Assembly (NCBI GenBank): GCA_009773185.1
Contig: WPIF01000005.1
Location: 62,001-126,000, forward strand
DNA length: 64,000 bases
DNA from: Nitrospirota bacterium
GTDB taxonomy: Bacteria > Nitrospirota > Thermodesulfovibrionia > Thermodesulfovibrionales > UBA1546
Reading direction: 5' to 3'
The translations under genes and the position numbers were made by a program. The stretch's first letter is position 1. Each line of letters begins with the position of its first letter. The notes below the pieces were generated by a model. That model saw only the letters and a list, made by a program, of their open reading frames with translations, had not been told where the DNA came from and made no database searches. Shown here one piece after another: positions 9,939 to 20,289 of this stretch.

Positions 9939-11467
9939 TATACGACAAGTTTTTCGGATTCAGGGGAGAGCCGTTCGGAGTAACACCTGACACCAGGTTC
10001 CTGTATATGAGCAAGAGGCATGAGGATGCGCTTGCCCACCTGAATTTCGGCATATCGGAAAACAAGGGTTTTGTGATGCTCACAGGAGAGGTAGGCGCAG
10101 GCAAGACAACGCTTATAAGGTATTTCCTTGACAACTTGGGCCCTGATACGCACAGCTCCCTGATAATAAATCCGATGGTAGATCCGCTTGAACTTCTCAA
10201 ACTGATAAATCACGACTTCGGCATTGCCTGTGCCGGCGATACACAGAAAGATCATCTCGATGCCCTTAATAATTTTCTCCTGGAAGCCTTTTCGAAAAAA
10301 GAGAAGGCGGTCCTTGTAATAGACGAGGCACAGGGATTAAGCCTCGAATGTCTTGAGTTCATAAGGCTCCTGTCAAACCTTGAAACAAACACAAAAAAAC
10401 TGCTGCAGGTAGTCCTTGTGGGGCAGCCTGAATTAAAGAGAATTGTATCAAGCGAACCCCTTAAACAGCTTGACCAGAGGATTGCCGTCAGATATCATCT
10501 TGAGCCCCTTGACCTTAATGATTCGATTATATATGTAAGCCACAGACTGAAGATTGCAGGAGGAGGGATGGTAACCTTCCCGGTAAACGGGATAAAGCTC
10601 ATTTACAGGCATGCTCACGGAATCCCCCGGCTTATTAATATGGCATGCGACAGGGCCCTTCTGCTCTCCTATTCAGACGGCAAGATAAAGATTGACACCG
10701 CAATAGTGAAAAAAGCCATAAAAGAATTAAGCACCTCCCAATACAAAGGTGGAAATAATTTTCTTAAGTATGCTGTTACCGGCATAGCAATACTCATCCT
10801 TGTTATTGCGGCATACCGCAATATAGAGTATGAAGAACATTATCTTGATAAGATTAGCAGTATGTTAAAGGGGGTCCGGACAGAAGGAGAATTTTTCATA
10901 AATGACGGGATATATATGGCCTCGAAAGAGGAGCTTTCTGAAGCAGCCAGCATCTTAAACCTCATGAATATATGGGGAGAAAAAGATATGCGCAGCGATA
11001 TGGACGTATCCAAAGAACTCGGGAAAAGAGGCTATTCTGTTTACAAATTCGGCAATGACCTTGACAGGGCAATAAGGCTCAATATACCGTGTATGCTTTC
11101 TATAAAGCAAAATAAGACAAACAGATGGGTTGTCCTGAGATGGGCTGTCGGAGGCGATGTAATGCTCATAGACCCGAGAGACGGGAAAAACATCCTGCCT
11201 GTAAAAACATTTAGAGACACTATTTCAGAGATTAGCGTATTTTATAAAAACAGATATAATAATAACAGGATATCATTGCTGCAGCAGGAACTCAAGAAAC
11301 GCGGGCTGTACAATTCTCCAGTGACGGGTGAATCAGGTTCAAAGACAAAAAAAGCGCTGATGAAGTTCCAGGAAATAAAAGGCCTTGAACCAACAGGGAC
11401 CCTTGATGAAGAGACAGCAATTTTACTTTCAGGCAATGAAAGTGTGCCCAGATTAGTACCTGAATAA
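9935..11467 (+). CDS. ExeA/GspA-like AAA+ ATPase with C-terminal peptidoglycan-binding domain
   Basis: LTGEVGAGKTTL Walker A, VLVIDEAQ Walker B, TM segment, C-terminal LQQELKKRGLYNSPVTGESGSKTKKALMKFQEIKGLEPTGTLDEET. Confidence 0.88.
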   Translation: MIYDKFFGFRGEPFGVTPDTRFLYMSKRHEDALAHLNFGISENKGFVMLTGEVGAGKTTLIRYFLDNLGPDTHSSLIINPMVDPLELLKLINHDFGIACAGDTQKDHLDALNNFLLEAFSKKEKAVLVIDEAQGLSLECLEFIRLLSNLETNTKKLLQVVLVGQPELKRIVSSEPLKQLDQRIAVRYHLEPLDLNDSIIYVSHRLKIAGGGMVTFPVNGIKLIYRHAHGIPRLINMACDRALLLSYSDGKIKIDTAIVKKAIKELSTSQYKGGNNFLKYAVTGIAILILVIAAYRNIEYEEHYLDKISSMLKGVRTEGEFFINDGIYMASKEELSEAASILNLMNIWGEKDMRSDMDVSKELGKRGYSVYKFGNDLDRAIRLNIPCMLSIKQNKTNRWVVLRWAVGGDVMLIDPRDGKNILPVKTFRDTISEISVFYKNRYNNNRISLLQQELKKRGLYNSPVTGESGSKTKKALMKFQEIKGLEPTGTLDEETAILLSGNESVPRLVPE

Positions 11468-11495
11468 TATTCTTAAAAATAAAGGAGGAGTTGAA

Positions 11496-12857
11496 ATGGA
11501 TCTTAAAAAATTGAGAAATATTCTTTCCGTTACTAATGGCGCCTTAGAGTTAAAGGATAAGGCCGGCTTGAAGGGTATCATGGACGAGCTTATTTACGAG
11601 GCAGTATTTACAGAAGATAAGGACAGGCAGATTGCAATTTTCACTCTGATAAAAGAGGCTGCGAAGGCAGCAGGCGCTGTGCCTGCATCAATACAGGGCC
11701 TGTATGAAGAGATGGGGAAGAATTACCCTGGCTTTACTGTCCCTGCGATAAATATCAGAGGGCTCACCTATGACACTGCAAGGGCTATTTTCAGAAAAGC
11801 AAACAAGATGAATGCCGGCGCAATAATATTCGAAATAGCGCGTTCAGAGATAGGTTATACAAAGCAGAGGCCTTTGGAATATTCCACAGTTATACTGGCA
11901 GCTGCAGTCAGGGAAGGGTTCAGCGGCCCTGTGTTTATACAGGGTGACCATTTTCAGCTTGTGAGAAAAAATTATCTTGCAGACCCGAAACCTGAAACAG
12001 ATTATATAAGGGGCCTGATTAAAGAGGCTATAGAGGCAGAATTTTACAACATTGATATTGATTCCTCAACGCTGGTTGACCTCGACAAGCCGAGCCTCAA
12101 AGAGCAGCAGAGGCCTAATTTTGAAAGGGCAGCTGAGCTTGGGGCATATATAAGAGACATCCAGCCAAAGGGGATTGATGTTTCCATAGGCGGTGAGATT
12201 GGCGAGATCGGCGGCAAAAACAGCAATCCGGATGAACTCAGGGCATATCTTGACGGGTTTAAAGAGATATTCAAGGCAGGAAAAGGGTTAAGCAAGCTGA
12301 GCGTTCAGACAGGAACATCACATGGCGGTGTTGTGCTTCCTGACGGGACACTGGCAAAGGTCAAGATAGATTTTGAAACACTCCGCATATTGTCTGATAT
12401 GGCGAGAAAAGAATACAGGCTTTCAGGCTGCGTTCAGCATGGCGCATCAACATTGCCTGATGAGGCATTCCACATGTTCCCGCAGACAGCCACATCTGAA
12501 GTACATCTTGCAACAGGCTTCCAGAACATAATGTATGACAGCAAGGCAATGCCGAAAGAGTTTAAGGATGAGGTTTATGCATTTATAAAGAAGGAATATG
12601 CCAAGGAACACAAAGAAGGCCAAACAGAAGAGCAGTTCATATACAGCACAAGGAAAAAAGGATTTGGCCCTTTGAAAAGAAAGTGGTGGGACCTTCCGCA
12701 GGATATAAAAGGACCAATAATGAAAGAGCTCGAGGACAAGTTTGGCCTGCTGTTTAACGAACTAAAGGTTGGAAACACAAAAGATATAGTAAGCAGGACA
12801 GTTAAGCCTGTTGTTGTAAAAAAAGCGATTCCCGAGTCGATAGCAAAGGAACTGTAA
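11496..12857 (+). CDS. class II aldolase (fructose-/tagatose-bisphosphate aldolase-like)
   Basis: FTVPAINIRG, FIQGDHFQL, VQTGTSHGG, LSGCVQHGAST; class II-type His positions. Confidence 0.8.
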   Translation: MDLKKLRNILSVTNGALELKDKAGLKGIMDELIYEAVFTEDKDRQIAIFTLIKEAAKAAGAVPASIQGLYEEMGKNYPGFTVPAINIRGLTYDTARAIFRKANKMNAGAIIFEIARSEIGYTKQRPLEYSTVILAAAVREGFSGPVFIQGDHFQLVRKNYLADPKPETDYIRGLIKEAIEAEFYNIDIDSSTLVDLDKPSLKEQQRPNFERAAELGAYIRDIQPKGIDVSIGGEIGEIGGKNSNPDELRAYLDGFKEIFKAGKGLSKLSVQTGTSHGGVVLPDGTLAKVKIDFETLRILSDMARKEYRLSGCVQHGASTLPDEAFHMFPQTATSEVHLATGFQNIMYDSKAMPKEFKDEVYAFIKKEYAKEHKEGQTEEQFIYSTRKKGFGPLKRKWWDLPQDIKGPIMKELEDKFGLLFNELKVGNTKDIVSRTVKPVVVKKAIPESIAKEL

Positions 12858-12925
12858 ATTTATCACATGACAAAGACAGGCCATAATATTGCCGCTCAAA
12901 CAGACCCTGCCTTAAGAGGTTTCGT

Positions 12926-14185
12926 ATGAAAGAAGTCCTTGCAATAGTTGTCGGTGGCGGGCCTGCACCCGGAATAAACGGAGTCATAAGTGCAGCCACG
13001 ATTGAAGCAATAAAAAAAGGCAAAAAGGTTATCGGCATAGTAGGAGGTTTCAAAAGCCTCTTTGCCGGGGACAAGAAAAAAGTAATAGACCTCACCTTTG
13101 ATAATGTCAGCAAGATACATATAACCGGAGGTTCAATATTAAGGACCTCCAGGGACTTTCCTGACAAGGTTAAAGAACGCTTTAAGACACTCATGTCAAC
13201 CCTTAAGTCCCTCAATGTCAGATACCTTATCACGATCGGCGGAGAAGGAACTCTCTATATGGCAAGGTGGATAGAAAAAGAGGCAAAAGGAAGGATTGCA
13301 GTTGTCCATGTGCCAAAGACAATAGACAATGACCTTCCTATGCCGGGCGGAATGCCGACCTTTGGATATGAAACTGCAAGGCACTGGGGGGTCGAACTTG
13401 TCGAAAATATCATTGAGGATGCAAGGACCACCGGCAGATGGTATGTTGTTACAACAATGGGGAGATATACCGGGCATCTCGCCCTGGGCATAGGAAAAGC
13501 AGCAGGCGCAACCATAACACTTATACCGGAAGAATTCTCTTCGGGATCCGCCGGAGGAGGAAGGGAAGACAGGCTTTCGTGTAAAAAGGTCGCTGACATA
13601 CTTGAGGGCTCCATAATTAAAAGGCTTTCACTGGGCAAGGATTACGGAGTCGCTGTGCTTGCAGAGGGGATTGCCAATAAGTTTGACCCAAAGGAACTTC
13701 TGGAATACGAGGTATTAGAAAAGGATGAGACAGGCAGGGTGCGGCTTTCTGAAATACAGCTTGGAAGAGTGATGAAGAATATAGTGCAGAAAAGCCTCGA
13801 GAGCCGTGGCATAAAAGTTACAATCGTGGATAAAAATATTGGCTATGAACTCAGAGCAGCCGACCCGATACCGTTTGATGCAGAATATACAAGAAACCTC
13901 GGTTACGGCGCTGTGAGGTTCCTTTTGATGGGCGGCACAGGTTCCATGACAGTCTTTTATGAAGGCAAACTTAAATCTGTTCCTTTCTGCGAGATGTTCG
14001 AGCCTGACACGGGAAAGACAAAGATGAGGTATGTTGACATCACATCCGAGACATATCTTGTTGGATGGGAATACATGATGAGGATTAAGAAGGATGACCT
14101 CAAACCCGGAAACATCAAAAGATTAGCGCTTGCAGCACACATGAAGGTTGATGACTTCAGAAAAAGATTTTCTTATATTGTCTGA
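12926..14185 (+). CDS. 6-phosphofructokinase (ATP or PPi donor unresolved)
   Basis: GGGPAPGINGVI, IGGEGTLYMA, PKTIDNDLPMPGGMPTFGYETA. Confidence 0.9.
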   Translation: MKEVLAIVVGGGPAPGINGVISAATIEAIKKGKKVIGIVGGFKSLFAGDKKKVIDLTFDNVSKIHITGGSILRTSRDFPDKVKERFKTLMSTLKSLNVRYLITIGGEGTLYMARWIEKEAKGRIAVVHVPKTIDNDLPMPGGMPTFGYETARHWGVELVENIIEDARTTGRWYVVTTMGRYTGHLALGIGKAAGATITLIPEEFSSGSAGGGREDRLSCKKVADILEGSIIKRLSLGKDYGVAVLAEGIANKFDPKELLEYEVLEKDETGRVRLSEIQLGRVMKNIVQKSLESRGIKVTIVDKNIGYELRAADPIPFDAEYTRNLGYGAVRFLLMGGTGSMTVFYEGKLKSVPFCEMFEPDTGKTKMRYVDITSETYLVGWEYMMRIKKDDLKPGNIKRLALAAHMKVDDFRKRFSYIV

Positions 14186-14199
14186 ACTCAGACTTTTTT
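14180..14199 (+). terminator. rho-independent terminator overlapping the phosphofructokinase stop codon
   Basis: GTCTGA-AC-TCAGAC followed by TTTTTT. Confidence 0.75.
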
Positions 14200-14227
14200 A
14201 AATAACGCCCCTTCCCACATCTCCTTA

Positions 14228-14266
14228 TTGACCATTTCATCTCAATGAATATAGAATTATGCCATG
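14228..14266 (+). promoter_or_regulatory. predicted hsdR promoter; near-copy of the promoter at 5674
   Basis: TTGACC - 16 nt - TATAGA followed by AATTATGCCATG. Confidence 0.65.
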
Positions 14267-14297
14267 TGGTTAAATAAATTCTAGATGCAGGAGAATA

Positions 14298-16994
14298 ATG
14301 CAGGGAAGCTCTCCAAGCAATTCTGAATGGCTGACAAGAAAGAAGCTTATAGACCCACGGCTTGAAGCAGCTGGATGGAAAGTTGTGCCTTTCAATACTG
14401 GGAAAGACCTTTCAGCGTTTGACAGATGCGCGATTGAAGAATATCCGACCGATAACGGCCCTGCTGATTACGCCCTCTGTAATGATGGGAAAATTATCGG
14501 GGTTGTTGAAGGGAAAAAGCTTTCGCTTGGTCCTCAGAATGTTCTTACCCAAGCTGAACGTTACTCGCGCGGAGTAACGAGTAGCCCGTTTAATTTTCAT
14601 GGATTCAGAGTTCCATTTCTATATTCGACCAATGGTGAGGTTATCTGGCATCATGACATACGCAATGAGCAAAGCCGTTCACGTCGAATAACACATTTTC
14701 ACACACCGGAGGCGTTAACCGAAAAACTTAGTCAGAATTTTGAGACGGCCTGTGAACGTCTTTTCCAAATACCAAACGACCATCCGAGGCTTCGCCCCTA
14801 TCAAATAGATGCAAACACGGCAACAGAACAGGCGATTGCTAATAGAAAACGCCATATGCTTGTTGCAATGGCAACTGGTACAGGCAAGACCTTTACTCTG
14901 GTTAATCAGGTTTATAGATTAATGAAGTCAGGCGTTGCGAAACGGATTCTTTTTATGGTTGACCGCAGGGCATTAGCAGCGCAGGCTGTCCGTGCTTTTG
15001 CCTCATTTGAGCCTGAGCCGGGATTGAAGTTCGACAAGATTTATGAAGTATACAGCCAACGTTTCCAAAGAGAAGACTTTGATGAAAATGAAATATTCGA
15101 TCCCAAAGTCCTACCAACAGCATACTTAAAAGATCCTCAGCCGGGGCATGCCTTTGTATATGTCTGCACAATACAGAGAATGATGATTAATCTTTTTGGG
15201 CGAAACGCAATATTCAACATTGGCGATGAGGAAATAGACGAGGATGCTGACAAGTTTCCTGATATTCCAATTCATGCCTTTGATCTTATTATTGCCGATG
15301 AATGTCACAGAGGATATACCGCTTCAGAACTTGCAATCTGGCGGGATACTATTGATCACTTTGATGCTATCAAGGTCGGGTTGACTGCAACGCCAGCAGC
15401 ACATACGACAACATATTTCAGAGATGTAGTTTATCGTTATGAGTATGAGCGCGCAGTGCGGGAGGGCTATCTCGTTGATTATGACCTTGTTAGTATTAAT
15501 TCGGAAGTAAAGATGAAAGGCGTATTCCTTAATGAAGGAGAGCAGGTAGGCATTATTAATCCGGAAACAGGTTCAGAGCAACTTGACCTTTTAGAAGCAG
15601 AGCGCCAGTTTGAATCTATAGATATTGAAGACAAAGTAACCTCGCCTGATTCAAACAAAAAGATTCTTGAAGAGATAAGAAAATATGCACAGGAACATGA
15701 AGAACGCTATGGACGTTTCCCAAAGACTTTGATATTTGCTGTTAATGACATGCCGCATACCTCTCATGCAGACCAGCTTGTTGATATTGCCCGTGATGTT
15801 TTCGGACAGGGCGACTCTTTTGTTCAGAAAATTACGGGCCGGGTGGACAGGCCCCTTCAGCGCATACGAGAATTCCGAAATCGTAAACTTCCCGGCATAG
15901 TTGTTTCGGTTGACCTCCTTACCACAGGCGTTGATATCCCTGACCTTGAATTTATTGTTTTTCTCAGGCCGGTTAAATCAAGAATTCTCTTTGAACAAAT
16001 GCTCGGTCGAGGCACACGCAAAGGCGAACATTATACCGACAAATCCCATTTTACAGTCTTTGACTGTTTCGATGGAACGCTGATGGAATATTTTAGAAAC
16101 ACAACAGCCATAACTGCCGAGCCTGTGAGACAGGAGCCAAGGACTATTGCTGAAATTATTGAAGACATCTATCAGAACAGAGATAGGGATTACAATATCC
16201 GATGTCTGATCAAAAGATTGCAGCGTATCGCAAAAGAGATGTCAAGCGAAGCAAGGGATTTATTTGCTGCATACATTCCAAACGGTGACCTGGCAGAGTT
16301 TGCGGCTAATTTGCCCCGAAGGTTGAGAGAGGACTTTACCGGCATTATGGAAATTCTTCGTAATTCGGGCTTCCAAAATCTATTGTTAAATTATCCAAGA
16401 CCGCCTCGAACATTTCTTGTTGCTTATGAAACTGTGGACGCTGTGAGCAGCACATGGTTTGTTCGATCTCCAAATGGAAAAGAGTATGGGCCTGAAGACT
16501 ACCTCACTGCTTTTAGCCGGTTTGTTCAGGAGAATTCCTCACAGATTGAAGCTATCCGCATTCTTCTTGGCAGCCCAAAGGATTGGAGCCCGAAAGCCCT
16601 CAAAGAACTTCGCCAGAAATTGACCACTGCGCCTCTTAGATTTTCAGTTGAGAATTTGCAAAAAGCGCACAAGTTGAAATATCAAAAAGACCTTGTTGAT
16701 ATTATCTCTATGATTAAGCACGCAGCCTATGAAGAAGAGCCTCTTTATACCGCAGAGCAAAGAGTGCAGAGGGCGTTTATGCGGATAACAGGAGGTCGCA
16801 CTTTTACACCTGAACAGCAGCAATGGCTTGACAGAATAAGGGTTCACCTTATTGAAAATCTTTCGATTGATAAGGATGACTTTGATGTTCTTCCTGTCTT
16901 CACTCGTCCCGGCGGCTGGGGCCGTGCAGAAAAAGATTTCAACGGTCAACTTCCTGAACTTCTTAACCTTTTTAATGCAGGTGTTGCAGCATGA
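14298..16994 (+). CDS. hsdR: type I restriction enzyme R subunit
   Basis: VAMATGTGKTFTLVNQVYRL, IADECHRG, VGLTATP, QMLGRGTRKG; followed by hsdM and hsdS. Confidence 0.93.
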   Translation: MQGSSPSNSEWLTRKKLIDPRLEAAGWKVVPFNTGKDLSAFDRCAIEEYPTDNGPADYALCNDGKIIGVVEGKKLSLGPQNVLTQAERYSRGVTSSPFNFHGFRVPFLYSTNGEVIWHHDIRNEQSRSRRITHFHTPEALTEKLSQNFETACERLFQIPNDHPRLRPYQIDANTATEQAIANRKRHMLVAMATGTGKTFTLVNQVYRLMKSGVAKRILFMVDRRALAAQAVRAFASFEPEPGLKFDKIYEVYSQRFQREDFDENEIFDPKVLPTAYLKDPQPGHAFVYVCTIQRMMINLFGRNAIFNIGDEEIDEDADKFPDIPIHAFDLIIADECHRGYTASELAIWRDTIDHFDAIKVGLTATPAAHTTTYFRDVVYRYEYERAVREGYLVDYDLVSINSEVKMKGVFLNEGEQVGIINPETGSEQLDLLEAERQFESIDIEDKVTSPDSNKKILEEIRKYAQEHEERYGRFPKTLIFAVNDMPHTSHADQLVDIARDVFGQGDSFVQKITGRVDRPLQRIREFRNRKLPGIVVSVDLLTTGVDIPDLEFIVFLRPVKSRILFEQMLGRGTRKGEHYTDKSHFTVFDCFDGTLMEYFRNTTAITAEPVRQEPRTIAEIIEDIYQNRDRDYNIRCLIKRLQRIAKEMSSEARDLFAAYIPNGDLAEFAANLPRRLREDFTGIMEILRNSGFQNLLLNYPRPPRTFLVAYETVDAVSSTWFVRSPNGKEYGPEDYLTAFSRFVQENSSQIEAIRILLGSPKDWSPKALKELRQKLTTAPLRFSVENLQKAHKLKYQKDLVDIISMIKHAAYEEEPLYTAEQRVQRAFMRITGGRTFTPEQQQWLDRIRVHLIENLSIDKDDFDVLPVFTRPGGWGRAEKDFNGQLPELLNLFNAGVAA

Positions 16995-18406
16995 GCGATG
17001 TAGTCCAAAAACTCTGGGGTTTCTGCCATACCCTTCGGCATGACGGCATTGATTATGGCGATTACATTGAGCAGATAACATATCTCCTTTTTCTCAAGAT
17101 GGCTGATGAAAGGGGCGTCGACCTTCCCAAAGGCTGTGACTGGCCGACTCTTTCGGAAAAATCTGGGATAGGCCTTACAGACGACTATGTGGATATACTC
17201 CGCAAGCTCGGACAGCAGCGTGGCCTGCTCGGTGATATCTTTGCAGGAGCAATGTCGAGGTTCAATAACCCTGTAAATCTCAAAAAACTTATCAGCCTTA
17301 TTGACGAGACTGAATGGACAACTCTTGATGTGGATATAAAAGCCGCTGCATTTGAAGGACTTTTACAGAAGGCTGCTGACGAAGGGAAAAAAGGCGCAGG
17401 CCAGTACTTTACGCCCCGCATTCTCATTCAGTCTATTGTCCGCTGTATAAAGCCTGATCCGAGAACTAATAAAGAGTTTACTATCTGTGACCCTGCCTGC
17501 GGAACTGGTGGATTCCTTGTTTCAGCCTATGAATGGTTTATCGGCCAGACAAAAGGCGGAGCTATTGAAAGGGATTTGGCAAAGCGCATCAAGCACGGCA
17601 CTTATTATGGACAGGAACTTGTGCCACGTCCCCGACGTCTTGCCTTAATGAATCTATATCTTCACGGCCTTGAGCCAGAGATAAAACTTGGCGATTCGAT
17701 TTATGAAGTACCGGACAGCAGAAAGTTTGATGTCGTTCTTACAAATCCACCTTTCGGCACTAAAGGCGCGAATCAGGCGCCTGAGCGTGAGGATTTCACA
17801 ATAGAGACAAGCAACAAACAGTTAAATTTTGTTCAGCATGTCGTGAATATACTTAAGCCCGGTGGCAGGGCTGCAATTGTCCTTCCCGATAACTGCCTGT
17901 TTGAAGACAAGGCAGGAGAAGTCTTCAAGATACTTATGGAAGACTGCAACCTTCACACAGTTCTCAGACTTCCGAGAGGAACATTTTCTCCATACAGTCA
18001 GGGCGTAAAGGCAAATGTCATCTTTTTTCAAAAAGGCTTTCCAACAGAAAATACATGGATTTTTGATGCCCGCTCTAATGTTCCGGGCATAACAAAAAAA
18101 GAACGGCCATTGACGATACAGCATTTTCAGGAGTTCGAGAAAAACTACGGCAAAGACCCGAACGGTCAGAGCAAAAGAACTGATTCAGGCGAAGAAGGCC
18201 GCTTCAGAAAATTCCATATCAGCGATATTACGGAAAGAGATTACAAGCTCGATGTTACATGGTTGAAGGATGAGACATTAGAGGATTCTGATAATTTGCC
18301 TGAGCCGCAGGACTTGGCAAGTGAAGCGATAACTGAACTTGAGGCGGTCGTGGATGATTTGAAGGATGTTTTGCAGTTGATTGAGACTAATGGGGATGAA
18401 GAGTGA
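16991..18406 (+). CDS. hsdM: type I restriction-modification M subunit
   Basis: GAGQYFTPRILIQSIV, CDPACGTGGFLVSAYEW, LTNPPFGTKG; 4-nt overlap with hsdR. Confidence 0.95.
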   Translation: MSDVVQKLWGFCHTLRHDGIDYGDYIEQITYLLFLKMADERGVDLPKGCDWPTLSEKSGIGLTDDYVDILRKLGQQRGLLGDIFAGAMSRFNNPVNLKKLISLIDETEWTTLDVDIKAAAFEGLLQKAADEGKKGAGQYFTPRILIQSIVRCIKPDPRTNKEFTICDPACGTGGFLVSAYEWFIGQTKGGAIERDLAKRIKHGTYYGQELVPRPRRLALMNLYLHGLEPEIKLGDSIYEVPDSRKFDVVLTNPPFGTKGANQAPEREDFTIETSNKQLNFVQHVVNILKPGGRAAIVLPDNCLFEDKAGEVFKILMEDCNLHTVLRLPRGTFSPYSQGVKANVIFFQKGFPTENTWIFDARSNVPGITKKERPLTIQHFQEFEKNYGKDPNGQSKRTDSGEEGRFRKFHISDITERDYKLDVTWLKDETLEDSDNLPEPQDLASEAITELEAVVDDLKDVLQLIETNGDEE

Positions 18407-19815
18407 GTGAATTGCCCTTAAAATGGGAATGTGTTGATATTAGTACGTTTTTATATCCAGTTACCACAGGTGTAAAACCATTTATTGGAAAAAGAAAATA
18501 TTATTCAACGGGAAGCATAAATGGCAAAGCATATCTGAATGAAGGTGAATATACCTTTCAAGAGAGACCAGCAAGAGCTAATAGAATGGCCGAAGAAGGC
18601 GATGTTTTGCAGGCAAGAATGCAGGGTACCGATAAAGTTTTGTTGATAGATAAATCTCTATCAGGGCAATTGTTTTCAACTGGCTTTTTGCAATTCAGAA
18701 TTATAGAGAAAACATATGTAAGCAAACTGCTCCTGTTTTTCATGAAGTCAGGTTATTTCTTAAAGCAGCGTGATGAGTTTGCTACCGGCTCTACTCAAAT
18801 TGCATTAACAGACAGAGGACTTTCAAATATAAAGCTCTTAGTTCCGCCTTTCAATGAACAGCTCCGCATAGTCGCCAAGCTCGAAAAACTTCTACACAAG
18901 ATTGATGCCTGTAAAGAGCGGCTCGATAAAATCCCCCTTATCCTCAAACGCTTTCGCCAGTCCGTTTTGTCTGCTGCGTGTTCGGGTCGTTTGACGGAGG
19001 ATTGGAGAAAAGAACACAATGAACCAGAATGGAAGGATGCAAAAATTGGTGACTACTGCCTCGATTCATTTTATGGGCCGAGATTCGGCAGAGAAGAATA
19101 TGTTCCAGAAGGTATTCCCACGATAAGAACAACGGATTTTACTGATAATGGGAAAATTATTCTAAGTAGACCTCCTTGTGTGCTGATACCTAATGAAAAG
19201 AAGGGTAAATTCCTCCTAAGGAAAAATGACCTCCTTATTACTAGAACCGGAAGTATTGGAAAAATGGCTATCTTTCGGGAAAACTACGAGGCCATACCCA
19301 GTGCATATTTGATTCGTTTCCGCTTCAAGCCCGAAGTCTCTGTTGATTATTTATTTCTGTGGTTAATGTCTCCAGAAGGACAAAACTTGCTCGGGCTTGG
19401 CGCTACTGCTGTAACTCAACCCAATGTAAACGCAGAAACAATTAAAGGTATGCCAATCCCCCTTCCATCTCTCCCCGAACAACAAGAAATCGTCCGGAGG
19501 GTAGAGGCGCTTTTTAAAAAGGCAGATGCAATAGAGACGCGGTATAAGAAGGCAAAGGCATTTGTTGATAAGCTCACTCAATCCATCCTTGCCAAAGCCT
19601 TTCGCGGTGAGCTTGTTGCGCAAGACCCTAATGACGAGCCAGCATCAGTTCTGCTTGAACGCATCAGAGCAGAAAAACAAAAATCTCAGAAAAAAGTTGT
19701 TTCGATAAAAGACAGAGTGGAAAAATATAAACCTTTTATTCCATCTGACCTGCCAATGGCCGCAGAGGAAAAGGCACCCTATGGGAACAAACGAAAAAAG
19801 AAAAGAGAAAGGTAA
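18403..19815 (+). CDS. hsdS: type I restriction-modification specificity subunit
   Basis: Two target-recognition halves with conserved PPFNEQLRIVAKLEKLL and PSLPEQQEIVRRVEALFKKAD; 4-nt overlap with hsdM. Confidence 0.93.
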   Translation: MSELPLKWECVDISTFLYPVTTGVKPFIGKRKYYSTGSINGKAYLNEGEYTFQERPARANRMAEEGDVLQARMQGTDKVLLIDKSLSGQLFSTGFLQFRIIEKTYVSKLLLFFMKSGYFLKQRDEFATGSTQIALTDRGLSNIKLLVPPFNEQLRIVAKLEKLLHKIDACKERLDKIPLILKRFRQSVLSAACSGRLTEDWRKEHNEPEWKDAKIGDYCLDSFYGPRFGREEYVPEGIPTIRTTDFTDNGKIILSRPPCVLIPNEKKGKFLLRKNDLLITRTGSIGKMAIFRENYEAIPSAYLIRFRFKPEVSVDYLFLWLMSPEGQNLLGLGATAVTQPNVNAETIKGMPIPLPSLPEQQEIVRRVEALFKKADAIETRYKKAKAFVDKLTQSILAKAFRGELVAQDPNDEPASVLLERIRAEKQKSQKKVVSIKDRVEKYKPFIPSDLPMAAEEKAPYGNKRKKKRER

Positions 19816-19894
19816 CATCTTAAATAAATTAACCAACCTATTGTGTTTTATTGAAAAAATCTGGAAAATATACCAATATATTGGGGCTTGACAA

Positions 19895-19912
19895 TATATC
19901 AGAAGTGATATA
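19895..19912. promoter_or_regulatory. candidate autoregulatory operator of the TAC operon
   Basis: Perfect inverted repeat TATATCA-GAAG-TGATATA directly upstream of the toxin ATG (19915). CAATATATTG palindrome and TTGACA lie just upstream. Confidence 0.55.
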
Positions 19913-19914
19913 AG

Positions 19915-20289
19915 ATGAAGATACCTAAAATACCGGATAACGTTAAAGTGCATCCAAATGTATGGAGGTCAATCAAGGAAATTGCAGTCCTTGATAATGA
20001 GAAGGCAGTGAAACTTACTCAACGAATATGCGGATTAGGAATTGATCCTATTCCTGTAAGTGGCGACTGCAAGTCTGAAACCATTCTGAATCTTAAAAAG
20101 AAAGGGCTTTCTGTAAAACGGCTTAAATGTCTGGATATCTTGGACTACAGAATCTTTTATGCTTATAGAAATTCAGGCATGGTTTGCGTATATTATGTTG
20201 TTCCGCGAAATGAAGATACCTATAAAGAAGATGCCTGGCATTATCAAATGATAAAACTTCTTTACACTCAATGGAGGGAATGTCAATGA
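19915..20289 (+). CDS. RelE/HigB-like toxin of a TAC system
   Basis: Basic about 124-aa protein, KSETILNLKKKGLSVKRLKCLDILDYRIFYAYR..., first in a three-gene overlapping operon with HTH and SecB-like genes. Confidence 0.65.
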   Translation: MKIPKIPDNVKVHPNVWRSIKEIAVLDNEKAVKLTQRICGLGIDPIPVSGDCKSETILNLKKKGLSVKRLKCLDILDYRIFYAYRNSGMVCVYYVVPRNEDTYKEDAWHYQMIKLLYTQWRECQ

